Source: Tigriopus japonicus
Lineage: Eukaryota > Arthropoda > Copepoda > Harpacticoida > Harpacticidae
NCBI GenBank assembly: GCA_010645155.1
Contig: CM021312.1
Span: forward strand, 10,223,189-10,287,188
Length of the DNA stretch: 64,000 nt
Reading direction: 5' to 3'
The position numbers were made by a program, and so were the translations under genes. Below are positions 15,101 to 26,072 of this stretch, in pieces. The notes beneath the pieces were generated by a model. It was not told the origin of the DNA, did no database searches, and saw only the letters and a list, made by a program, of their open reading frames with translations. Numbering within the stretch: position 1 is the first letter of the stretch; every line of letters begins with the position of its first letter.

Positions 15101-15700
15101 CTTGAGACAATTTATTGGCTAATCATTCATTACTCGAAGGAGAAATGGGGAGGGGGGACGTCTGAATTAAGGAGCTAATGAATAAAAATGACATTTTGAT
15201 CCTGTCCCGCGAAAATGTTGTCGATGATTACGGCTTAATTCGGAACAAGGAGAAATCTGGATCGAAAGGTTGGTTCAAAAGCAATGTATCCATAACCAGA
15301 AGTGGAAGTGGTGCTTATCGAATCAAGCAGAGACAAAATTGAGTTGTCTGCTCAATAATTTTATGGTGATGATAATCGAAATCGGAGTGCATTCTCAAAC
15401 CGGCACGACATCTGAATTCCTGATCCCGGCCATCTCAGCCCAGATCAGTGAGCCTCCTGGACCGACTTGATTGGGAATTTGGTTTCTGTAGAATCACGGT
15501 GTGAAAATATTTGGATTTCCTCGCCAAACGCCGTTGGAGACTTCTTGGTCAGTCACCCCGGCCCTAAAAATATCACTTACCAATTACCATTCCCCACTAA
15601 TCTTTCAGCGCTTGCTTTCTCTCGAGTGTTCAAGTACTGTTTTTAGCGAGAATACCAGCCATGTGTGCTTGCGTTGTCCAAGGGAAAATGTCATTCCAAG
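12172..15700. other. No gene recognised
   Basis: Short overlapping frames occur (12583-12881, 14392-14730, 14753-15122), none with domains or consistent splice signals. Nothing else stands out. Confidence 0.45.
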
Positions 15701-15707
15701 GGCTTAC

Positions 15708-15819
15708 CAATCATCCATGATTTGAAACCATTGACCGTGATATCCAAAGCCAAGGAAGGTATCTTCTTCTCCTTCTCATGCTCGATGAGTTGAGAGGCAG
15801 TGAAGGCAAGGTGCTCAAT
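15708..15819 (-). CDS. Possible isolated coding exon, unknown protein
   Basis: On the minus strand a 112-nt segment lies between an acceptor-like TTACTAG and a donor-like GTAAGC. It reads as 37 codons plus one base with protein-like composition (IEHLAFTASQLIEHE...SLALDITVNGFKSW). The same frame is also open upstream (15823 to about 15900), broken only by the TAG that forms the acceptor. I do not recognise the family and see no partner exons nearby. It may be an exon of an undetected gene or chance. Confidence 0.25.
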
Positions 15820-16511
15820 CTAGTAAGTAGGCTTGGTGGTTGTTGGAAGCTCGCTCAACGTGATCTCTTGCGGTGATCCAAGCGCCATCCAGGTTTGCCT
15901 TTTGTTATTCTCTCTGTCAAGATCCAATCAGACGCTTGATTGTCAGAAGACCAAATACGACAGAGATTCTGGCTGAACGCTGATCGGCTCAACTTGATGC
16001 CCACAACTGGTCACACTTGAAAATATGAGGACATATTCGGCAAGCAAAGGAATTTTGTTTATTTTTAAAATTTGGAAAGTATTTTCTTAATGAGAACGAA
16101 AGCAAATTGACTGATGAAAATATTTAACTCTGAATAAAAAGGGTGTTTATTGCAACTTTAATTAGAAAAAATCTGGCTGCTTTTACAAGGTTGACAATCC
16201 GTTACTTTAGATATTAAGTAAAAAATAGTTACAGTTTTCAAAAAATATGAAACTATCTAAAAAACGAAAATTCTTAAGCTTGATTGAAACAAAAATGTTA
16301 TTTTACTCAGTCATTTAGAGATTGACAAAGAGTGCTTTATGAATTAATTGAAATCATTCTCCTTCAATGCAGAATTTTATTGCTGGTTATTATTGATCAT
16401 TCACGTAATTGTACAAAAGGCCTTTGTTACAATTTCAATTGATCTATTGTTTTGACACATTCACGTACAATCAAAAACGTTCTGTTCATAATTAGGGCCC
16501 TTTATTCAAAT

Positions 16512-16785
16512 TTTAGGGCCCTCGTGACAGGAGTAAAATTGATGACAAACATGTTTCGTATGAACAAATATGTAGAGTGGAAGCCTGAAACCTATATCGT
16601 GATGATCAACTCTTATAAGGAAGGGAATTACTGGGAAATTGGACAAAAACGAGGTGATCTGGCTGGTGGTGAAGTTCCATTGACAATTTAAATTGAAAGA
16701 ACGTAAAGATGTAATTGATATCATAGAGCTCAAAGGTTCTGGAATGCGGTCAATAACCATCATAATGGTACGCAGACGACGAAAT
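16512..16785 (+). pseudogene. Ionotropic-receptor-like ligand-binding fragment
   Basis: The translation GVKLMTNMF...YKEGNYWEIGQ...GDLAGGEVPLTI resembles the S1 part of the ligand-binding domain of ionotropic glutamate receptors and arthropod chemosensory ionotropic receptors. In these families a tryptophan-glycine-like turn precedes a [AG]DLA..x(3)LTI motif and then an ER..V(I/V)D motif. Here the frame ends at a TAA right after PLTI, and ERKDVIDI appears immediately downstream in another frame. This suggests a frameshifted relic. No transmembrane region follows in order. The family call is inference by motif. Confidence 0.4.
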
Positions 16786-16993
16786 TGGTCCTCTCAAACT
16801 CGCCGAGGATGCTATTGAAATGAAGCTCGATCACACAATGGACGCTCAAACTTTTTTCTTGTTCCTCAACAATCGAGTTATCGGATATAAATACAAGTTT
16901 GGTGACAATAGAGGGGCCAATCTGGGCCAAAGCTTTATCACATTATTTCAAAATGTCTTCCCTCGGAGACGCGTGCTGTTTTTAACACTATAA
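16766..16993 (+). CDS. Small unassigned ORF
   Basis: A 75-codon frame opens after a TAA and contains YADDEIGPLKLAEDAIEMK, then TFFLFLNNRVIGYKYKFGDN, and ends at TAA. It has no ATG at its beginning. Composition looks protein-like, but I do not recognise the family; the YADD string is not in a reverse-transcriptase context. It overlaps the end of the ionotropic-receptor-like relic and could be part of the same decayed gene. Confidence 0.2.
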   Translation, partial: WYADDEIGPLKLAEDAIEMKLDHTMDAQTFFLFLNNRVIGYKYKFGDNRGANLGQSFITLFQNVFPRRRVLFLTL

Positions 16994-19900
16994 TTTCCTA
17001 TGAGTTACCTTTTAAAAGACATCACTTTCAACCAACAACGCTTTAATATGGATTCTCAAGAGATGAAGCTCTCAGTTGAACGGCGTGCATCTCAATCAGG
17101 TTGTTTACCTTACTGATTGCCTTTGACGAGCTGCGGCGAGAAATTTGCTCATCAAATTTTGATGTTTCTCTCAAGGAAAAATTCATGGCATTCCATCTCT
17201 GCGGGACAATGTGATGTCGTTTTCGAACTTCTGACAATTTAATACAAGTGCGAGTTGCAATAGGAGCCGTTGGATGGTTGGACAGAGACAGCTCAGGAAA
17301 CGAAACGAAAGGGGGCGCGTGTTACGCTTCACGGGAAACTTTTTCTCGCCCTGACCCCATATTACTCTATTGAGATTTTGAGATGGTCAGAACAGGGAGA
17401 ATAGGTGAACAAATTCGAAAATTATACTCCCCAAAAGTGCACCAGTCGACGGCAATGACACCCTACTGACATTCGGAACATTCCTATTCAATTTTCTGAG
17501 AAAAATGAGACTCCTTTTTTCGGTGCTCATCCCTGCTATATTTTTCCGGAGAAAATCTACGGATATAAAACACCAGGATTCTGATTATACACGCTGCTAC
17601 CACATAAATCTCCTCGAGGATTTCTTCAAGGGGACAAGCTAACGCCCGAATAATACATTGACTCATATTGTCTCCGGCCTTTTCGCCTCTGAAGAATGGT
17701 TTTCTTTGTCATATTTTAGTACCAATTCTTGTCTGGGTCTGTCGTTTTGAAGCCTATAAGCTAGATTGAGAAAGTTTTATATTGAAACGAATGAGCGAGG
17801 CTTCCAAGCAGGCTCAGTCATGTTTGAAGAGCATGATCAAAATAATGACGGGGCTAACTATCCGATGATTACTCGAATGATGAACACATGAAAAACCAAT
17901 CGTTCCATAGCCCTCGGTCAGAATATTCATGGTCACGACCAATCAGAGTGGATTCTAACTCAAGCACACACTCACAGAGCATTGGAGAAGCCAAACCAAT
18001 GAGTGAGCTCCATCCTAAGGCAGACGTGAGCCTTGGGCATCTTAGCGCTCATGATATGACGCCTAATTATGACTTCAATTTGGGTAGAGTTTTTATCAAT
18101 CGCTTGATGGATCGTGATTTGGGAGGCTTGAGGTTCATGATGAATTCTTGGGTGATGGATGAGGGTCTTCAATATTTATTAGATTGGTCCTATCTACATT
18201 CAGATCTCAAAATGTTGAAACAAATATAACAGTTTTGAGAACTCGATTTGTTTTTGAAGAAGACTCGGTCAATTATTTTATTACAAGAACCATTGTTCTT
18301 GTGTTTGTACACAATATCAGTTTTGAAACATTATCAATTCAAATGACGCTGAACCCTTTTTTTGAGATTGGGTTGCTTGAAATAAATTACGAAATAAAAT
18401 TGTTTTCCCGAACTTTTCGCATTCCGGTTAAAAATGTCTTCAAGTTTGACAAAGTAGCTCAATTAAGAGCTACTAAAATGCCACAAAAGTAACGACAAAA
18501 AGCTCGCCGACACGGAACAAAAAGCATATTTTGATGGCACATTTAAAGTCCGAATTCAACTTGACTGACTTGAAGATCTGGATCGCCTCAAAACAATGGT
18601 TTAAACCATGAAGATTAAGTGCCAGAATGGCAAAACAAAAGTCACACGGTTCTCGAACTCTTTGTTCAAATAAGTCATTTGAGAGGGAAATTTTGTTCCC
18701 GACCCAACACGCTTCTAAATGCCCAGAAATGCATTTCTCGACGCTATTCCAACCAAAAACCCCAGCCAACCATTATTTTGCAAACAGAATCCTACTCCAT
18801 GATTTAACAATCCTGTCCTCTGAAAAAGAACAGCTAAGAAGGAGTTATTTGGAGGTCTGATAAGGTGGTGAATTACCCTGAAAGTACGTGGCCTGCGTCA
18901 CTGATGGGGAATGAGAAAACCGTTGAGACCATTTGGTAGGCAATCAAGCAAAATCAAGCTGGGATCGAGCTCGAACCCGTGCTAAACACCATCGAGGGAC
19001 CACCAGTCCCTCTCCCCAAACCAACGCATACAGAACTACTTTTTATTCAGGGTGACGGGGTTGTGTTATCAAATGTGAGCAATGTATTTGCTTGGTGCAA
19101 TTGGTTTCATAGAATTTCTACGTATTTTATGACTCCATTCCAGTGATAAACCTAGCTTTTTAATAGTTCATTTTATGTTACTTGCCGAGAATAGATTAAA
19201 ATTGTTTGTTTTGATCTGAATTAATTGTGCAATGATTGTATAATGAATCATGATTTTAAAACTCTCCAAAAAGAAGATTGTTCTGCGGTGCATGCTTGTT
19301 GACTGGCGTCACCCTGAATTTGGACGCAACTTTATGGCGCTCTTGGGAGCTTTCAGTGGAACAGGGCGCACAAAGATTGGCTCCTATTTGCCACACCGTT
19401 TATTCGCTCACAACTTGTTCAACTCGTTTGATTCTAGGAAAGCTTGAATGTGATTGGGTGGTGCAAATTGCATTGTAATTACAGGGGGAATGTTAGTCAT
19501 TCATGTTGGAGAAAGGAGAAAGAAAAACTTGTTCACAAATTGTAATAGTAGGGTAGGAGGTTCAGGCGGTATTCGAGAAAGAAAGAAAATGGCGTTGTTT
19601 TGAAACAAGATGGAAGATTTACATTGCAATCCTCAAGGCTTTAAAGGAAGACTTGACCAAGGCTTTGCAAAAGAGGATACAAAAGGAACAAATTTCATAT
19701 CACAATGTTAGACACATAGGTCCAACTCGGAGCTTAATTAAGCTAGAGAAAAAAAATTTAAGTTCCTTTGGTCCATCTAGTTTTTTGGTAAAGTATTTGA
19801 GACCACTTTTGAAGTGAAGAAATAGTTTACGGGCCAAATTTTCAATATTGTCACTCTGAAATGTCTTAAATAGGTATTTGACTATTTCTTTTCACCCATT

Positions 19901-20040
19901 CTCATAGTTGTCTGCGCATGACATATGATGTTACTATCTATTTAACCATGGCTCTGATTCACTTTATCAAAACTCCGATGGTGTCCTTCCAGAATATTCA
20001 AAGTAAAAAAAAAAAAGGACATACATGTACATGCAAAAAT
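16994..20040. other. No gene recognised
   Basis: Frames of 60-113 codons (for example 17888-18229 plus) show no domain. There are no clear repeats or RNA genes. Confidence 0.45.
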
Positions 20041-20149
20041 CATTTTCAAATTTAAATTGATCATGTGTGTTACGTTGGTCGATTGGAAGCTTGAAAAGAT
20101 ATGAAGAATTGAGTTTCAAGTGGTTTTAGGCCCAAAAAATCTTTGACTT

Positions 20150-20250
20150 TGCTGTTAAACTCCATTCTTTATTAAGCATGTCTACTTTCTGTTTCGTTAG
20201 GTAAAACCAAAACCAAAATTTCGGCCGAAAGCTCTGTCAGAAGCCTAAAT
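20150..20250. repeat. Fragment of the 'TAGTGATGG' MITE family
   Basis: The words AAGCATGTCTACTTTCTGTT and ACCAAAATTTCGGCCGAAAG match the right half of the MITE at 27383-27722 and of the split copy at 37054-39080. The left half and the terminus are not visible, so this is a relic. Confidence 0.4.
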
Positions 20251-20302
20251 AATTCTGAAACGCAGATTCCGTAAATTTGACAATGAATAAGTTCTGATCA
20301 CC

Positions 20303-21296
20303 AAGTTTCTCAAAGTCAGGTCTAGATTAAAAGTTATATACCTAAAAACCTAATAAATAATTTATTTTTTGAAAATCTAGTCAGTACATTTTTAGGGCAG
20401 ATTTAGATACCTTTCGAATCGAAATTGTTTGAGAATATGTTGCTCAGAAACAAACAAGAGTTATTTGAGTTTAAGCGGTTCATTTTTGGCCCAAAAGCGC
20501 GAAAAAACGTTCCAGGTATATGAAAACTCAAATTCCCAAACTAATTATACAGATTTTTGATGTCACAAAATAAAATAAAAAATCTTCATTCTTCTGTTTT
20601 ATTGTAACATTTTAAAATAATATTTATTAAAGCTTCAAACACACAAAAAATGCATATTTTTGAAAAACTATGTTTCAATTGATTTCAGTACATTTGGTTA
20701 GGTTTTCAAATGAAAATTGGAAAAAAATGTTGAACAGATGTGTCTCCGTATTTTGTGAGAATTCGATATTTCTCGAAAGACCATGTTCAAATGGACCAAA
20801 ATCGACTTTTTAAAACCTTATTGAAATTTAAAAAATTTGCATTGAGGACTTACCAATATTACCTTTCCATGATTCAAAAGCCACAATTCGAAAAATTGTA
20901 TTTATAGTGTGGTTTTAGGAATATTAAATGTTATTTTAAAATGTTACAATAATAAATACAATAAAAATGTACAAAATGTTAAAGATTTTTTATTTTATTT
21001 TGTAACATCAAAAATCCATATCATATTATCAAATCTAATTCATTTCTTTGGGAATTTGAGTTTTCATATACCCGGAACGTTTTTTCGCTCTTTTGGGCCA
21101 AAAGTGAACCGGTTAAACTCAAATAACTCAGCAGCTGAGCAACATATTCTCAAACAATTTCGATTCGAAAGGGATCTAAATCTGCCCTAAAAATGTACTG
21201 ACTAGATTTTCAAAAAATGATTTATGTAGTAGGTTTTTAGGTTTTAATCTAGTCTTCTCTTCACTTTTAATCTAGACCTGATTTTGAAAAACTCAG
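20303..21296. repeat. ~1-kb foldback palindrome
   Basis: A left arm (about 20303-20630) and a right arm (about 20915-21296) are imperfect reverse complements. For example TCAGGTCTAGATTAAAA, AGTCAGTACATTTTTAGGGC, CAAACAATTTCGATTCGAAA and TTTTTTCGCxxTTTTGGGCC appear in mirrored order. A non-repeated spacer of about 280 bp separates the arms. The short frame at 20909-21190 falls inside the right arm and is not a gene. If transcribed, the RNA would form a long hairpin. Confidence 0.75.
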
Positions 21297-21432
21297 AAAA
21301 TCAAAGTTGTTCCTCTTGGTTTCCTGAGTCTGAATCACATTTCATCGTGTTTGGGAATTTCCATAGAAACTTTTAAGACATTTTAGCTCGAAAAAGGGTA
21401 ATATCATCAGCATACAAAAAACAGAATCTATC

Positions 21433-21672
21433 ATTTAAACCAGGGGTGTGGAAACCGTGGCCCGCAAGATGATTTCGCGTGGCCCGCGAGAGGATCTGTC
21501 ATTTTCAATAGACTGTGGCTCGCAGTTACGGTAGGTAGGTAGGTAGGTACGGTAGGTTGTGGAATTTTTTACTAGAAATTATTTGCCGTTTTGGATGGTG
21601 TGGCCCACGAGCTCCAACGGTCCAGCCAATTTGGCCCTTTCCTAAATAAGTTTGCACACCCCCGATTTAAAC
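21433..21672. mobile_element. hAT-type MITE (224 bp) with perfect 8-bp TSD
   Basis: The element is 21441-21664 with termini CAGGGGTGTGGAAAC and GTTTGCACACCCCCG. It is flanked by the identical octamer ATTTAAAC at 21433-21440 and 21665-21672. The interior contains GGCCCGC words and a (GGTA)n microsatellite near 21533-21556. It has no coding capacity. CAGGG termini with 8-bp duplications are typical of hAT-derived MITEs. Confidence 0.92.
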
Positions 21673-21822
21673 AGAGGCAGCAACAACATTTTGGGAAAAA
21701 GCGATTCATGTACCAGTTTTCACACTTTCAGCCAAATTTTGAACCAGAGACTCTCACAGATCTTATTTTTGAGACAAAAACCAGCTTAGATTTAAGGGCT
21801 TATTTTGTAACATTAGCTTAAA

Positions 21823-22480
21823 GTGATTATCAGGGCCACCAGATAGTCCTAAATTACATTTTACAATTCAACTCCCAAAATCTGCGATTTTTGTCCAAAA
21901 TTACATAAATGGGAAACATTTTCATAAATGTCGTTAAATTGCTTGTTTCAATAAAACTGATAGTGAAAAATGTTTGATTTTACGACAAAGTCACGATAAA
22001 GAAGAAAGAATATATTGTACAACACATTACATTTGTCATTAGGAGTATTTAGTTTATCATCAGGCCCGCTATATAGTTGTAAATGACATTTTACATTGTA
22101 GTTACAAAAATGTGCAATTTTAGTCCAAAACTATAAAAATTGGGAAAATTTCGAAAAAAATGTGGGAAAATGCCTGTTCTGTTGAGAATGATCTACAAAA
22201 AGGATGTCAGAATCAAAATACGAAAATAAGCGATTAAATTTGCAACATTTGTGACAAAATTTAATTATTCTAGCATCTTTTCCTACCTATGAAACAAAAT
22301 TTAGATGATGCAAGTATTAAAACGGTTAGTTTTTGAGGCACCTTGTGATCAAATTACCAAAACATTACCAGAAAAAATACTAATAGATTCAATTTTGTTA
22401 CATTATTTCTCAAAAAACTACCAAAGAGAATACATTTTTCAGCGATTGTTTTACTTAAATTTGGTGGCCCTGATGATTAA
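21823..22480. mobile_element. hAT-like MITE with internal direct duplication
   Basis: The termini are CAGGGCCACC at 21831 and GGTGGCCCTG ending at 22472. The flanking octamers GTGATTAT and ATGATTAA agree at six of eight positions in register, as an aged target duplication would. Inside, a ~100-bp block starting CAGGGCCACCAGATAGTC recurs as CAGGCCCGCTATATAGTT at about 22062, so the left end is duplicated. No coding capacity is seen. Confidence 0.7.
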
Positions 22481-24110
22481 CCCATCAATTGGTCTTCAGT
22501 TGTAGCCATTTCATCCCTCTTAATATGATCCCATTTTTTAACATTGAAAGATGACTTTGTTAGACAAAGGACGACTAATTCACTCTATTCCACTGAACAG
22601 CAAAGAAAACAATTCAGATCGGGTTTTAATTTGTTAAACAAGAGATAGAAATTACCATTACAGCCATTACCCGAACATTAGAAATGTATGTCAGGAACTG
22701 GCAATTTCTGGGGCCTACTGACTTGGAAAACTCAATTGCAAAAAGCCATGCAAACATAAATCGACAGTTAACTTTTTGTGGTTTGAAGAGCTTCAAGCAT
22801 ATTTTATGGCAAATATAAAATCATGTTATTGCATTGAGTGAAGAGTCACATTTAGTGTACCAGTAAAAGTATGCTGCGATCCAAAACGGAATGGATGGCT
22901 CTTGACTGATGGAATGGTTGATTCGAAAATATGATCAACATCAAAGAAATTGGATGGCTCCTCCTGGAGCGGATTCATTAGGCTGGAGGGCAAGATTTGA
23001 TCATGGTAATGATTATCAAGCAGACCAGATGAAGAATGAGGAGCACGCGTTCTCTCTTTCTTCCACCGATGATGATGAATGGACTCAGAATTCACTTTCC
23101 AGAAGTGAAGTCATCACCATCAACCGTTCGTGGGTCATTGAAAATCATGCTATTGGAATGTGGTCCAAAACAGTAATAGTCTAACTTTGAGAATGATTAT
23201 TTTTGGCGACACATCTTTGACCAAGCGTTTCTTTCGAGGGCTTCTACTTGATTTTTATGAGAACGGAAATCATGATTATTGCCGTTGAACACTCCTAGAA
23301 ATTGCTTTGAAGTAGCTTTGAACTAAAACCAAATTTTCGATCGAAAAGATGATATCATTCCTAATGCAAATTTAAACGCTCGAAAGTTTTTCTATTTTGG
23401 AACCCGGTCCTTTGCCTGAGCAACAAGTAGGTAACTTTGGTTAGATTAAACGTCATCGCCGTCTTGAAGCGGTTCAAAGTAGCACAAGATTAGACCAAAA
23501 TAGATGGATTCAAAGTCTTGAACACGATGTTATTTATCGGAGAGGCCTTTTGAAAGATTGATCTCCCACATCGATATAGAGGAATGAGTCTATAGTGATA
23601 GTTACGAATCTTGAATTTGGAAAGCCACGTCTTCATCTGTTAAAAAAGGGGCTTGATCCTATGTTTGGATTGATCATTTTGTAATTCAATCGAATTTGTG
23701 ATTGAGCAAGAAATATTAACAAGGTATTACAATGAGAGATCCAGTAATTTCTTTCATTGACTTTTTCGTCACTAGAGGCACTCCAGGACAATGATGGACT
23801 TGTTTTACCAAAGTCAACCACACATTATGCGCCATCTACCTGACGGAGCTTTAAACTCTAGAATAAAAGTGGAATTTCATTCGCAAATTGCTTTAGATCT
23901 TTTATGACTAGGGGTCATTATAACAAAAAATGGCAAAAAAGATGTCAAGTAAACGAAGAAATGGCAGATAAAATGGCAATTAGACACGTAAATTTTCCAA
24001 AATATAGCAAAAATGGCCACTAAATTCGGAGAAAGAGAAATATGTTTCACCAAAAATAAATTGGAATGCAAGTGTATAAACATTTAAGAGAAAATATTAT
24101 TATTCCGTTG
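22481..24110. other. No gene recognised
   Basis: Overlapping frames at 22826-23184 on both strands show no domain. Nothing else is recognisable. Confidence 0.45.
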
Positions 24111-24121
24111 AATAATCAAAA

Positions 24122-25178
24122 CAGGCGAATCTCGATATAAGCAATCTCAATTTAAGCAATCTTCCCGATATAAGCAACTTTTACGCGCTGACCAAAATTT
24201 TACTACATAAGAATTCTCGATATATATTTTTTTCCATTTTTTCTCAATCTCGATATAAGAAACATTCTCAAAGTTTTCGTCCATTTTTCTTGCTTAAATT
24301 GGTCAAAGCACAATACGAAACGAACCATTTCTAAAAGGCTCGATTCAGTGCCTCCATTTCTTGCGCTTTTTGGCGTCCCTTTGCGAAATTTTGTCTCTCG
24401 CGCCGTGCGCTTTTTTGACAAAAAACTTGCTCTTTTTCAAGTTCGAGTCAAAAGAACTAAAAATTGCACTTTGAACCCTTAAATAACTAAAAAATGTCCA
24501 ACTTGCCATTCAACAAGGACTATTTTAAAGACATTAAATTTAAAGGAATAATTTATCGACAATTAGAAAAATAATATAAGAACAAATTTGTTTTACCAAC
24601 AAATCTGCAATGCTTGAGAGTAAAACAAATTTCTGTGTCTCCTAACAAAACCTAGTGGAAAATAAGCCACCCCAGAAAGTCTCGCAAATTTGAGGTAATT
24701 TAAGGTCAAACTGAGAATAGAAGATTTGGAGTTGAGATATTCCGAAATATAGCAAAATAATCTTCGTCATTATGAATGCGTGGAAGGCCCACATTTTTTA
24801 AAAAGTTGTTTGTCCTTGTTTAAGTTAGATAAAATACCAATCATGATGTCAAAATTGTTCTTTTTTTTTCATTTTTTTCTGTCAAACTGAGATTAAATTA
24901 GAGATTAGACTGAAGATATAAATGCATGCACTTGCGATCTCAATTTGTGTGTTTTAATGTCTTTTTCTTAAAAGCTAAATTTTAAGTCATTGTCATATTT
25001 TGTTGTAATAAAAGTAAGCTTAAAAGGTTATGTAAAGGTAAGGTTAACTCCTCTAGTAGTTTCCAGTATTTCTTATCTTTTCTTGAGCCAATTTTCTTGA
25101 GTCTCAATGTAAGAAAAATCTCGATATATGCAAAATTTTGCTGCTGACAGAGAAGTTGCTTAAAATGAGATTGGACTG
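24122..25178. mobile_element. pogo/Tc1-like MITE
   Basis: The left end CAGGCGAATCTCGATATAAG and the reverse complement of the right end (CAGTCCAATCTCATTTTAAG) are similar terminal inverted repeats. They match the 'CAGTC.AA.CTCG.TATAA' style of pogo/Tigger elements. TA follows the right end; the left TA appears mutated to AA. CTCGATATA words recur inside both ends. The interior is AT-rich with no transposase. Confidence 0.6.
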
Positions 25179-25181
25179 TAA

Positions 25182-25967
25182 ATCCTTTAAACAAAACATT
25201 TTGGGCAAAAATTTCTTTTCCCTATTTTGTGCCCAAAGAGACAATTTTTTCATTGATTTGGCCAAAAAGAAACGATAAATTTTGTAATTTTTTTGCCCAA
25301 AAATTTGCAAGTAAGACGAAAAATGGCAAATAAACTTTAAAAGCTAGCAAATAGCAAATAAACATAATTTTGGGCAAAAAATATTATTTGCCTGAAATAT
25401 GCACCCCTTATTATGACAGACCGGGCGAGCCCTTAGAACTAAAAACAGATTATTTTTTTTGAAATTCTTTCCTAACGTAAACAACCTAACTGATTATCTA
25501 AGATATCTTGTGGGGTATACCTATTGTGCTATTTCACGGGTCGCAATTTATAGCTTCAAGAAATCAAAGATGCGAGTAGGAATTCATCTATTTCGAAGTT
25601 TAACATCCGTGCAGCATTTCATATCCGGACCACAAATAAATTGTTCGCAAGCCTTTTCAGAAGCATCGCCTCGGTTCACAAATGTAACCATAGAGGTGAT
25701 CAAAAATCGGAAAACCACATCCAAACACTGACAAAAACACTTCAAAATGTGGTTAAACAAAGCACCTTTGATGCTTCAACGTCCAACCAATGATTTGAAC
25801 GACCATTTTCTTTCTGTGAGTGACAATGGCCGAAATCTCAATGACGTCTACAGCTGGATTTGTGCCACTTAGACGCGACGTTCAAGCGTGAAAATAGACT
25901 TGAAGCATCCAAACAATCGGCAAATGGTTGTGGCACTGAAACCCTCAAAAGAGCAAGTTATTTAACA
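25182..25967. other. Upstream region of gene A
   Basis: AT-rich DNA with an unassigned frame at 25459-25731. A 42-codon ATG frame at about 25748 ends just upstream of gene A and could be an upstream ORF. No promoter element could be defined confidently. Confidence 0.3.
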
Positions 25968-26072
25968 ATGTCTCGTAGAATCTTCGAAAAAGTGCTCTTG
26001 TTCAGCATTGGATTAGCTCTTGGGATCGTTTTCGGGATCCTTTACGAGAGCTCTGATCTCGATTATATCCGT
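25968..26072 (+). CDS. Gene A exon 1: membrane anchor
   Basis: 35 codons starting at an ATG (MSRRIFEK...). Basic residues precede a hydrophobic stretch, the signature of a type II signal anchor. The exon ends ...LDYIR before the donor GTGAGT in phase 0. The frame continues past the donor to a stop at 26118-26120, which is intronic. Confidence 0.7.
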
